Of a stretch of 64,000 nucleotides of DNA, positions 13,190 through 24,310 are shown in pieces. The stretch lies in assembly GCA_028551475.1 (NCBI GenBank), contig CM052362.1, positions 6,385,354 to 6,449,353 on the forward strand, read 5' to 3'. The first letter of the stretch is position 1. Every line of letters begins with the position of its first letter. Origin of the DNA: Casuarina equisetifolia (Eukaryota > Streptophyta > Magnoliopsida > Fagales > Casuarinaceae). The position numbers and the translations under genes are program-made. The notes below the pieces were generated by a model. It was not told the DNA's origin. It worked only from the letters and a program-made list of their open reading frames with translations, and did not search any database.

Positions 13190-13640
13190 CCTCCAACCGC
13201 TACTCAATTTGAAAGGTTACAACGACTCAAACTCCTAGTTCAAGAGGTCATCGTTCCGAGAGCTCTAATGGTTAAATGGCAGCCATGGGTTGCAGAATGT
13301 CTTAAACTTAATACAGATTAGTCTTGCATAGGAGGACCATGTGCAGTAGGAGTAATCCGAGATGGTGAAGGAAGAGTGCTCTTGGCATATGCAGTCAACT
13401 TAGTGCTACAGCTGAAGCCCACGGTTTTACTAATTGGCTACGAACAAGTCATAAGAAAGGTATAAATCTGAATGAGATAGAGGCAGACTCGTGGTCTTTG
13501 ACACAATGCATTAAAGGTGAATGTCAAACTTCTTGGGCGTTACCTTATGTCATCCGAAAATGCAATGGTGGAATTTACTTTCAGTTGTCAAGCATATATA
13601 ATTGAGTGAAATTCATTGGCGTCAACCATGGTGGGAAGCC
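13190..13640 (+). mobile_element. LINE remnant (RNase H region)
   Basis: Translated scraps resemble the C-terminal RNase H of plant LINEs: an LNTD core with a stop directly after the Asp, GVIRDGEGRVLLAYAVNL, and later EIEADSWSLTQCIKGE. The same region is better preserved in the LINE at 34.0-35.1 kb. No reverse transcriptase or poly(A) tail is seen. Frames are broken, so it is an old fragment. Confidence 0.65.
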
Positions 13641-14215
13641 AAAAAGTAGAACACTAGATGCCAACTTAGAAGCGAATTGTGTTGATTTGGCTTTGTTTAC
13701 AAGTTGGGGTTTTTGAATGGGCTATTTGCTTTTGGCTCTTGTTCTGCTCTTCATCTCGCTGCACGATCCAATTGGCACTTTTCTAAGACCAACCATTTTG
13801 ATCTGTTATTTCCGCTGATGCATGAAGAGTTGCTGATTGGGATAGTCTACAACTACTTTAATTTCTATAATTTAGTTATTCGATAAAACCTCATAAAAGG
13901 ACACATCATACCATTTTAGATACAATTAAGCCAAAAGCATTTCAAAATTGTGGAAAAAAAAATTGTGTTTGCTGTAATAAGTTTTCATAGAGGGGATGAC
14001 TTGGACTTTCAACAAAATATTAGCTCAAGTTTAATTTGTCATAAAGTTCAATCTTTATTTTATTTAAAATCGAAAATCAAACTTTAAATCTATCAATACC
14101 ATAATCACAATAAAAATACAAATTGTAGGTAGGAAGGAAGATCATATCACTAAATATAACAAAAAAACAAATGTTAGGAGTTTTGGAGTACGCTTATGGT
14201 GAAAACACATCAAAG
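13641..14215. other. Spacer with no gene seen
   Basis: AT-rich. A 60-codon frame at 13704-13886 (+) has no recognisable domain. Confidence 0.4.
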
Positions 14216-15960
14216 TCATGTCCTAAGTGGCTTCAAATCTCCATTTATAGATGGAGTAATAATCAAAAGCAAATTATACAAAGTCTTATAACCCTTAAAT
14301 ATAGAATGTTGCATCTTCATATCAAAAATGACAACAATGTCATCTTGTTCAAGTAAGTAAATGCAATTATTTTCACATCTAATAAATTCTAAAGCTAAAA
14401 TGGAAAAAGAATAGTCACTATGAAGAAAGAAGGCATGATCACCCAAACTTCTAATTGGAACCCATTGATGACATTCTTCATCTAGCTTATACACTTTCAA
14501 GTCAACCACTTCTTGCTCATTCATAGACCAGACATCCAATTCACTCCTATGATCTTTCTTGCTCCTATGATCTTTCTTTCTCTTATGATCTTTCCTTCAA
14601 CCTAATTTTGCATGAACAAGATAAAGAGATCCACAAAACTTTACTAGATAGTTTTTCTTTTTGACAGCAAGAGAGAACAAAGAGTAAGGTGGAGATAAAA
14701 ATTCTACCATCTTTAAGGATGAGTTTTCAATCCACCAAAGTATTCCATATTTATCAATAGAATAGAATTGTTCATTGTAAATGATAATATAGTTGTGGTG
14801 ATACTCACTATCATTGATGACAATCAACTTCTCCTTCCCACCTTCAACACTTTCCCTCACTCACATGCTGACATAAGTATTGTAAGTGGATTGAAGCCCA
14901 ATTTTTAGAGCATGGGGGTTTATGAAGCAGAAGTCCATCCTTGGCTTTGATACCATATTAGAGTATGAGAGTCCATTCCAAAACCTTAAGGTATTAGGTG
15001 GAGAATTCTCATAATTTATAAGACCACAAGTTCATTCTCTTACTTCCAACGTGGGACAAGTGGATTGAAGCCCAACTTTGGGGCATGAGGATTTATGAAG
15101 CGGAGGTTCATCCTTGGCTTTGTTACTATATTATAGTGTGAGGGTCCAACCCAAAACTTTAAAGCATTAGGTGGAGAATTATCATTACTTATAAGACCAC
15201 AGGCCCATCTTCTCACTTCCAATGTGGGACAACACCTACCTTCAACACTCCCCCTCACTTACATGGGGTTTATGAAGCAAAGGCCTATCCTTTGCTCTGA
15301 TACTATATTAGAATGTGAGGGTCCATCCCAAAACTTTAAGATATTAAGTGAAAAATTGTAATCACTTATAAAACCACAGGTCCATTTTTTCACTTCCAAT
15401 ATAAGACAATACACACCTTCAACATAAAAAATCAAAAAAGCCGCTGACTCACCTGAACTGCGGACATCACTACTTTATTTCCCATAGAACCAGGAATAGA
15501 AGAAGTTTCCTAACAGTCTGAACGTGTAGGCTTTACCCAATTCCACGGTCCGACAGTTCAAGAAGCTCAAAGTCGTTGGCTTGTGATGGTACAAGCAACC
15601 CATGAATGGATCGGAAAGACGCAATCTTCCTGAATCATATTCGACCACGATCAACCGGCCCTCATAGCAAGAAGAAGTTGAAAATAGAAAAGGATTTAAC
15701 GGTCTAACAAGATAGAGTCTGCTTTCGTAAAGACGAGCTCGCGGCAGTTTAAAATCCCACTCGGGAAATAACACGGCCGAGGGGCTTTGGAACTCAAGAG
15801 GGAAGCGAGGAGAAAGATCGTGTACCGGGGGGATGGACGAGCGCCTGGAGGTACAAACGCCGCGAAATCGGGGAATATCTTCGTTGGGGTCAAGGCTTTT
15901 GCCGATGTTCGCCAAGAGTTCCGTCGGGGGATCTGACCAGTCAACCGCTATCTTAGCCAT
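14216..15960 (-). pseudogene. SKIP23-type F-box/DUF295 gene, broken by inserted repeats
   Basis: The 5' part is 15960-15475: it starts MAKIAVDWSDPPTELLANI, a degenerate F-box, and continues to LNCRTVELGKAY, a SKIP23-family landmark. The 3' part is at 14860-14216: YNEQFYSIDKYGILWWIENS, VVDLKVYKLDEECHQWVPI and SFSILALEFIRCENNCIYLL, all typical of the DUF295 beta-propeller-like domain. Between them lie about 600 bp of tandem repeats, and the frame is not continuous. In the family this would be one intronless gene of roughly 370-400 codons. It is probably a pseudogene. It has no counterpart in the other block copies. Confidence 0.75.
14870..15430 (-). repeat. Three degenerate tandem copies of a repeat of about 185 bp, TRIM-like
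   Basis: Each unit carries related words on +: ggattgaagcccaa, tttatgaagc, ccttggctttgatacca, gtgagggtcca, ttataagaccacagg and cttccaatgtgggac. On the minus strand each contains a tggtatcaaagc-like motif, which is the usual initiator-Met tRNA primer-binding site next to an LTR. A tandem, miniature LTR-derived (TRIM-like) fossil is my best guess. No coding part is present. Confidence 0.55.
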
Positions 15961-15999
15961 ATATTCGTTGCTTGACTGGCTTTCTGTTAGTGTTTACGG

Positions 16000-16897
16000 T
16001 AGGAGACTCGGACTATTTTGGTGAAAAACAGGGCAGCTACACTGAACCAATTGTCTACCAAACGGAGACCAAATCACCCTAAAAAAAGAGCAAAAACAAA
16101 ATATTTAAGAGCAGAATGTTTCCATCGACAAATAATTGAAACAATCCACCAAGAGTTCAAAAACAATCAACAGCAAACCAACAATTCTGCCTCAATTTAT
16201 AGGCAAATAAAACCTATACTAAACAGTTAAAATCTAATTATGTTAGAAATCCTAAACCTAGTCATATTAGGATAAGAGCTAAGCTTCTTTAAATTTTGCT
16301 TCAAATTATAAGCAAATAAAACCTAGACTAAACAGTTGAAATCCAATTATTTTAAGAGTCCTAAACTAAATTATATAAGAATTAGAGCTAGGTTTTTCTA
16401 ATAGTAAATAATGATAAGAAATTATTAAAAAATTATTTTGTAATTAAGAAATGAGTATCAGTTTTTATTAAAAGAAGTATTAAAATTTTTATAATTAAAA
16501 CCTACTAGGAATTTCTAGGGTTTGTAATTAAAAATCATATCAGTTTTTATTAAAAGTTGCTAGTTCTAAAAGAAGGTTTTGGAACTTCCGCAACATTGCT
16601 ACATAGAGCCAGCCTAAGGTTTCTTCTTCTCGGGAGGTAATAATCTGGGGATAAAACCTACGCCATCAAAAAAAGATCTCTATTTATCCAAAATGACAGT
16701 CGCTTTCCCTCTCCATGATATGATCTGAAAGCACTTCTACATCCAATTCAGCACCACTTTCAAGAATAATTTTCCTTGATCAAGATCCAATTATCAAGAT
16801 CCACTTTCAGCTGTTTTAAAAGCTACTAATGTATTTACAGGCTTAAGAATCAAAAAAGTAAATCGATCGATTGCAATATAACAAAAAAATAAAATAA
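16000..16897. other. Spacer with a local tandem duplication
   Basis: 16200-16282 and 16310-16393 are direct repeats (period about 110 bp; shared gcaaataaaacctaga/tactaaacagtt and gagctaag/gg). The rest is AT-rich with no gene that I can support. Confidence 0.5.
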
Positions 16898-17122
16898 AAT
16901 AACTTAAGAAGATAAGTAAACCTATGTTAATTTGGGAGTTTTTTGTTAATGGCTTTCTACTAATCTCAACACAAACTTAGTTTGTATCTAATTTATTTCA
17001 CAAGATCATGATCATTTTACATAAACATGGCACTACAAGTATATTGCACATTTACGAAACTCGTTCATCGTATTCTAGTTCTTTCTAAAGCATTGACTTC
17101 TTTACTTTTGACGAGTAAGCAA

Positions 17123-17560
17123 CTACAGGCCATTGTGAAAGCAATAATCTGGTGGAGAATCTGGCTCTGGTTTATCCACACCATCAACGTTCCTAAGCCA
17201 GTATGTCTGCTTTACGGTAGCTGTGTACTTCGGAAGGTCGTCCATCACCCACTCATGGCCTTCCGGGAAGTACACGCCGGTGCGTGGATGGGGAACCCAG
17301 AGGGCTGAGTCCCTTGTACTTTTGCTATTGGTTGAGCTTCCTGGCCTTTTCTGCCAACCGTCCCCTGCCTGCTTGCTAAAGCCACGCTCCATCCTTATAG
17401 CTTGCCTGCAAGCATGCCACATTAATATTGAAGAAAACTTAAAACAATCACAAAGAGAGGATGAATGTGCATCTGACCAACAGAGCCCACTTCCAAAAGT
17501 TCAGGAACATCACCTTAGAATCATCATGTTTGCTTTTGCACTACTCCTGCCACAGGCCAT
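17123..17560 (-). CDS. Small LEA-like stress protein, copy B, 2 exons, 109 aa
   Basis: Exon 1 is 17560-17514 (47 nt) and exon 2 is 17405-17123 (283 nt), with a 108 bp GT-AG intron. The product begins MACGRSSAKANMMILRQAIR, has the core WVPHPRTGVYFPEGHEWVMD and an aromatic second motif TYWLRNVDGVDKPEPDSPPD, and ends CFHNGL. The W-V-P-H-P-R-T-G-x-Y-x-P-E-G core resembles plant LEA-like and senescence-associated small proteins; I am fairly, not fully, sure of that family. It is hydrophilic with no signal peptide and no membrane segment. The frame is intact and the splice sites match copy C, so it is probably expressed. Its promoter-side sequence to about 17990 is also shared with copy C. Confidence 0.78.
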
Positions 17561-18000
17561 GTTCCCGAGCAGCAGAAATACAGAAAGGATCTGCAGATGT
17601 CAAAGGGAACGAGTAGAAGGATACTGCAATGGGAGCTTGAGGAATGAGAGGATGTGTTCTCGAAAGTCCCGTGGCCGGTGCGCAGCTTATATAACAGAGT
17701 TTAAGCCGCGTCGGGATCTCTGGAGAATAGGTTCTGCTGTACACGCGGCGGGCGTCCATAAAGAAAAGCACGCATATGAAGCATGATGCTTTTGCTTTTA
17801 TTTTTGCCGGTTTGTTTTAAGGACTGGGAATATAACCATTCTCCGAACAGAGATTTGGCAGAAGCTCAATTTGGAGTGGCAAATGGCCTTTGGTGCATAT
17901 TGATTTCTAATCAACTTTTACAAAGAATATGAGATGTGTTTTTGGGTGTCAAGGACACTAACAAAAAGTTCTATTGTTTGGATGTTTTATTTTAGAGGAA
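17561..18000. promoter_or_regulatory. Upstream region of LEA-like copy B, conserved with copy C
   Basis: 17561-17990 aligns with 50480-51020 (shared gatgcttttgcttttatttt, ctgggaatata, ctccgaacagagat and gtggcaaatggcctttggtg). It should contain the promoter. No specific element was assigned. Confidence 0.5.
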
Positions 18001-20039
18001 GAAAATGTTGAAACACCAGGACCATAACACAAAATAATATGTAAAAAAGTATATACATTTAACACAAAGTTTACGGCCTATGTTAATGATAAAGGGATTT
18101 GTTGAGAATAGTGTGTCAAAAAGTCTTACATTACTTAAAATTCATTTAATTTTTTTTTAAGAAAAATCATCTTACTCTTGAATTGATTTTTTAGTATATT
18201 CAAATTTTCTAATAATGAATTTTTGAGTTTTGGAATCAACTTTCAAAACTTTGTAAATGGATCGTTGCATATGTTTCTATATAATAATTTTGCCTTTTAT
18301 CAAATTTTCCTTTAAATATGCATTTGTAATCGTGTTAAATTTAGAAAAAAAAATGGGCGCAATGATCAATTTGCAAAGTGATAAATTTATTGAATAAATT
18401 ATTAAACGGCAAACTTATACAATCATATGACATGCCTAGGTTAATCACTTAGTAGCTTGTAGGGCTCAAGATCAAGAGGTCATAGGCTCAATACTGAGTT
18501 TATGAGTTTGAGTGTGTGTAATAAAAAAAATGACAAATGCCAAAAAAATTTATAAAAAATGATTGATACAAATATATATCTTAATTAGAGTCTAGAAATT
18601 CTAAAAAAAGATATGATTCCCTAGAAATGTGAAAAAAAGATATGATTCCTTCATACTCTTAGAATTGTTTAGAGGGTATTCATTTTTATATAGCTATTTT
18701 AAATTGTGGAGTAGATGACTCATAAGAACATTCCACCGTTTAGCCTTTCCACTCATTAGTGGTCAAGGTTGAAAAGGACAACATTAAATATTTTTTTATC
18801 TTTGTCTAAACATGTTTTTAATATTTTTTGTCTAAATATGTTTATTATAAAAAATTATATTTGTCGAGGTTTCGCTACATATAATATTGGCTATATGTGA
18901 ACTCAAATAGAGGAAGCAAGTAATTCATTTATTCTTTCCAAGTCAAATATAGAATAGAAACCGTTTTCAAGTTTGTCCTCATAAAAACTAGTGGATGTGC
19001 TATAAGACAAATTGGTAAGTCTAAATGTTCTCCATTAAATTTTCAAACTTAATTTTTGAAACCCACATTAGAGTCAAGAATGGGTCTTCTGCACCCGGGA
19101 GGTCATGGGTCAAGTCCAGATCTTATATGCCCAGGTTGTCTTTGCACAAATCTCCTCGCAAACGTTGCACCTAGTAGAACAGTGGCACAAACCCTAACAA
19201 AAATCTTGCCTTGTACCATAGATTGTTCGAGCTTCCATTTTGTTTTCGACCATGTATATAATTTTCGGGATTTAGATCAAAATGCACCACCCTCTACAAG
19301 TCAAATTTTCTTAAAAACATATAAAGGGTCAATCCCTGTTAGGTTTAGAGTAAATTAATAAAGGAAAATATATAATTATTATGTTCATGTTGCAGATAAT
19401 TTGTAGGGTTTTTCAATCTTATTTAGTTTGGGTTTTCTTGGTGCTAATATAAAAAAAAAATACAATGGAAAAACCTTGATAAAGAGTACTTATAGTTGTA
19501 GGATTTATTTGAATTTAAAAAATATTAACCAAGTAATGAAATTCATATTTTCGTATCAATTTAACCTTTTAAGAAAATTGGTGTTTTGATTAGACACGAT
19601 TCAGCACATTTGAAATTGAATGTATTATATTTTGCTTTCTAGCCTTGCTCACACATCACGTATTTCAAGCATTGACCCTAAACACTCATTAAAGGTAATT
19701 TTCTTGATATAATTATCCAGAATCAGCAAAATCATTGCCTAATCAATTTATGACGTACAAAAATCCGGTATACAATGCCTTTACTACTAATTGCATATTT
19801 GTTCGTACTGAATGGTTTAATTTAATATTTTGTATAAATTAATGCCCTTGCCGTGGGATAAATGGCGATTAAAATATAGTATTTAAAGTGAAAAAAATTG
19901 ACTTTGTATTTTGACTAAACATCTCACGACCATTTTATCAATGCTATTAAATCTAAGTAAATCACGGAGGTCGCTTTTCAAATTTCTTTCATACAATTCA
20001 TCCAACCTACCACCCACAATTATTGTGTCTTTTCTCTAA
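18001..20039. other. AT-rich spacer
   Basis: No gene seen. A frame at 19056-19358 (+) overlaps a stretch with a tRNA box-B-like word (gggtcaagtcc) that could be a SINE scrap, but this is too weak to call. Confidence 0.4.
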
Positions 20040-20370
20040 TTCTAAAAATAAAGAATTAGATTGCGAGCCGAGGAACGGTGATTGAATATTGTTGGGCAAA
20101 TTTATTGAGGAAATGATGTTTTTAATGTTATTTGAGACCATGATTTATGTGAATAATATTTTATTGTAAAATAATGTTTTTAATGTTGTTTGAGACCTTG
20201 ATTCATGTGAATAACATTTTACAGTAAATTATGACTAAAATATAAAGTTGTTATGTAACATTATTGATGAAATAATAATTGTGATAAAATTGAAATGTCT
20301 TATACTCCTTCTAACTTCTTGTAAAATCATCTATGAAAATATATCATGCTTAGCTATTTAACACTTTCTC
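20040..20370. repeat. Dispersed repeat copy, related to about 25080-25350
   Basis: The two stretches share order and words such as aaatgtctt/gaatgtctt, aaattatctataaaaa/aaatcatctatgaaaa and gttgttatgtaacatta/gtctttacgtaatatcatt. Within it, 20117-20165 and 20177-20225 are a 60 bp-period tandem duplication (gtttttaatgtt, tttgagacc). Family unknown. Confidence 0.5.
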
Positions 20371-23300
20371 AAAAAATAATTAATTAGATTGTTTGTGATA
20401 AAATGAGTTCTTGTGTCTTAGTTGATAATTTTTTTTCTCTATTTTTTATTATAAAAAGGTTTTTCAAACAAGATTTTAGTTGTTTTAGTAGTCTTTTATA
20501 TCTTTTTACCACGTTTTATTATCTTGAACATAAAAAGAATAGTTCTTATGAAAATATTTATTCATAAATAAAAATATATAGTATTTAACTCATTAATATC
20601 ATGTTAAAAATTTTGATCTCGTCAAAAAAAATTAATTAAAGAGTAGATAATTTGTATAACTAATTTATAATTGAAGCTCATGCTAAATGTTAGTTAAATT
20701 TATCCTTCACAATTACTTTGCAAGACACCTGCATTTCTTGCTTTCTTGCTCATTTGACCTTAAAATATTGCAATCCCAAGACCCTAACCAAAGTCCTTTT
20801 TTTTATTCTTTATTTGAATGAGGAAGCAAACAAACATTGCAACAAGTAGATGAGATTACCTACCTAAAAAATAATTGATGAAGGGATTTGGCCCTTGATT
20901 TTATGCCACCATAAACCAATATTCAAATCCAACTTTTGGAAAGGAAATACAATTTTTTTTCAATTGCATGTGGAGCATAGGTTCACTCAAGGAAAGATGA
21001 TTGGTTCTTTTTTATGTTGATTATAAATCAAGACCATCTTTCTCTATGGATTAAATAGTTAAAACTTTATTAATGTTGTTAAATATAATAATAGTTATAC
21101 ATTATTAATATTCTAGTATGATATATTTTTCAAGTATTTCAATCTAAATGATAATCTATATTAAAATATAAGATCTTTGATATCAAACTTAAATAAAAGA
21201 ATGTTTATCTAATTATTGAGTTAACTTTTTGATTAAACATTTAAACTTTTTATTAAGGTATCAAAGCTTAGTTTGATTCTATTTCACCTATGAGGCAAAC
21301 AATGATAAATGTTGTTGAGGCGTATGATAATATTTTTTGATGGTGAGCAGATTAATAATTAGAATAATTGTGTTTACTTTGATGGGCTCTTATTCCAATG
21401 CAGCTCATGTGAGAAGGGCCATAGGATGCACCGTGTCCAATCAAAAGGAAGGTCCATATGACGTACTCAACTTAGGCCCACATAATCCAGGAAGCTTAGT
21501 CCACCTTTATAGCAACCGCAAACTTTCTGCACAATCTAGGAAGCCTGCATATGCAAGTCCGACCCGATGATAGTTTAATGAAACCTCCACACGACACCGT
21601 TCCATTCTAGGACTGAAGGGAATATAAAAAGAAAAGGAGAAGAACGTGACCTAGACCTAGCAGTCGAGACTCACCTCTCTCCTTCACTTTCTTTCTCCCG
21701 ATGCTCATTTCAAAACCTAACCGTTCTGGCGAAGAGCTACGAAAGTGACAGTCTAGGGAAGTGTCATGCAATGTTCATCAAAGGAGAAGACCTATTTAAG
21801 TAAAACCTAATTCATCATCCCCACAACCACACCACACTTCCGCCCCTTCCCTCCCTCCCTCTCTCTTCCCTTCTTCTCTCCTCCCATATTCTCTCCTCTT
21901 CTTAGGTTGCCTAGAGACCAAACAAGTGTAGAGAAAGAGTCTTATGTTAAAGTATAAGATCTACGAACTAAATATTAATATGACATTGTACTTATATAGT
22001 CTAGTAACAACTTATAGAAGAAAACAGTTAATGATTTCTAATGTACCCAGCATCTGTGTGTGCACTGTTCGACAGAAGCCAACATTAACATTGTCGATGG
22101 TCTACATGGAAGCCTATTTAGAGACCTAGTGCATCTTGATATTTGCTGTTTTCAAATTTTTCCGCTGATTAACGTGGCAACCGCAAACATTATCGTCATC
22201 AGCGTGGAAGAAGGTGATGTGTTAACAGTCCTAAACCATTCCATCTGTTACAGTGTGCAGGACAAAAATTCAACCTCGTCCCTCGAGAAAGAAAGCGACT
22301 CTTTCATAAATATATACTTTTGAATTAGACACATTTAGAATATCATGTCAAGAAAAAATTTAGATTACAATATTATGATATAAATTTGAATTTATTTCAA
22401 AATTATAATATAATAATCGTGATACCTTTTTGCATTAAAATAATATTTTTAATAAACTTCGTGGAATCCAATGACGTTTCTAGATGTAGGAGGATTCATC
22501 TTCTGGGGTAGCTTCTATCTAGGTTGTCATTAAAGAAGATCGGTACACGCGCCATATACGAGTTTCAAACCCTCGTGTTGAAATAAATAAATATTTCCTA
22601 TTTTAATGTACTTGATTTGATTGTCATCTACTCCACTATATTATAAAGGAATATTTTATGTGAAACAATGTAATTTGAATTTCATGTATACCGGATACAA
22701 ACATTCAAATTTTAATAGAGTTAATTGTTGTAAAAAATAGCTATGACTCTACTCAGCGAGCAACCTTTTATGACAATCTGGAAATATCACAATAACTCGC
22801 CTTTACTCCCACCGTCAACAAGACACTTACCTAAACGGTGAAGAAATTCAATCTACCCCAAGTCTTTTAACCAGACGACGTCGTTTTCAAAAAATGATAC
22901 ACAAGACACGAAGAGAGAAGGAAAGAACATTTCATATCAAACCTCATCTCTCACTCAAACCTATTCTAAAACAAAGAAAGCCCCAGATTCTTAATCTGGA
23001 AAATCAAGCAAAAACTAATTGCCGTTTTGAGGTCAAAATTTAAGAGAAGCTAACTTATTTGTGTATAAAGGATTTGCTCCAATTGATTTCAAAGTCAACT
23101 CAAGATGAACCAAAATTTGGAAAATTTAAGATTTCAGAGTCTTCTTCATTCAAGAAAGTACTTAAGTGATTATACTTCTCTTCATCATATTTAACTCGAG
23201 ATATTCTATATTGCAACACGTTTATTGATTCTTTTTTAGTGTAGAATTGTAATTGGAGTTCACTGTTTATGAGAATGTTTGGGAATTGATTGATTATTGC

Positions 23301-23490
23301 TTGATATACTATAACTGAAGCTACTACTTGATTGTGTTACTCTATTTGTATACAAGATAGGAATTAGGCGTAGAAGAGGAATTAGGCACCACCGGCATGG
23401 TCAGATTAGTCAAAAGGGGGTTTTGGGGATTGGAGGTAGCAAAAGAAGAGAAGGACATTTTGGACCAAAATTGGGGATTGAGGTGTGAGT
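20371..23490. other. AT-rich spacer with a CT-rich tract
   Basis: 21840-21905 is a long pyrimidine-rich tract on +. A stretch near 22245-22320 resembles 25490-25600 (gtgcaggacaaaaattcaacctcg versus gtgcgggacaagaagtcaacctc in shorter words), so both belong to one repeat family. No gene seen; frames at 21337 and 22060 (+) have no recognisable domain. Confidence 0.4.
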
Positions 23491-23496
23491 TTAAGG

Positions 23497-23745
23497 CTCT
23501 TGATACCATGAAGGAAAGAGAGAATGCAGAATTTGGTCATTGGAATTAAGATTCCAATGATAAAGATGAAAAACAAATGAAGAACAAGAAGAACAAAATC
23601 CTAGATTTTGTGAATCACAATTTGATTGATTTTTCCCGATAATTACAAGCATTTGTACAATTGGACTTATAGAACTATACAAGATTTAGAAATAGAAATA
23701 ATTCATTATCAAATCATCCAATTTGGTAAGAAATCCAGTGGCGGT
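23497..23745 (-). mobile_element. Possible LTR end with primer-binding-site-like motif
   Basis: The minus strand has tggtatcaagagcc following a CA dinucleotide, as at the inner edge of an LTR with a Met-tRNA primer-binding site. Nothing of an internal region is recognisable. Old fossil; weak call. Confidence 0.3.
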
Positions 23746-23796
23746 GACGGTGAGAAGATTGAGTGACTGCTAGGGATGTGATCATGAGTTTTCATC

Positions 23797-24310
23797 TGTT
23801 AGAAAACAAACCCGTGAATCTAAACTCACAGAATCTCTTAGGATCTCACCACACACACAGAGAATATTAGTCAAGTAAAGAACATACAGAAATTACGAGA
23901 TTCGGGATAATCCCTACATCCCCAGCCAAAGGAGCAATTCTTCACTATGATGAGAAGGGCTTATAGTGCTTATAGAAAACTTCTGTTTTCTCTTAATCTC
24001 TCTCAACTTCATACCTAAGTTTCCTAATAGTGTTTCCTTTTATACAAGTACCAAGGAAACCCAAATAGAATAGAACTAGGAAACCTAAATAAAATAAGAC
24101 AAGGAAACCTTATAAACTATTCACAACATAAACATAGTAGTTACATAATTGCCCTTACTAATTTACTCCAAACCTAACATTATTAGGTTGTGAAGTGGGT
24201 CAGCTAGGTCATATGGCACTAGTCAAGTTAGGGCTAACATGTCATGTGTGTTAACCTAAATGCTGACGTGGCAAAGCTCACTAACGTGGTTGCTAATTTA
24301 TCCTTTAACA
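23797..24310 (-). mobile_element. Solo LTR of a copia-like element, about 514 bp
   Basis: The interval starts TGTTAG and ends TTTAACA, giving the TG...CA ends and a short inverted repeat expected of an LTR. On the minus strand it has the look of a copia LTR, with a TATA-like stretch and a gggattatcccgaatctcg region near its end. No gag, pol or primer-binding site adjoins either side, so it is a solo LTR. I did not find a clean target-site duplication. Old fossil. Confidence 0.6.

Noticed and set aside
19040-19200. tRNA box-B-like word suggesting a SINE
   Set aside because: Only one box is visible, with no box A at the right distance and no target duplication.
21840-21905. CT-rich tract as a core promoter
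   Set aside because: No coding start downstream; may be part of a repeat.
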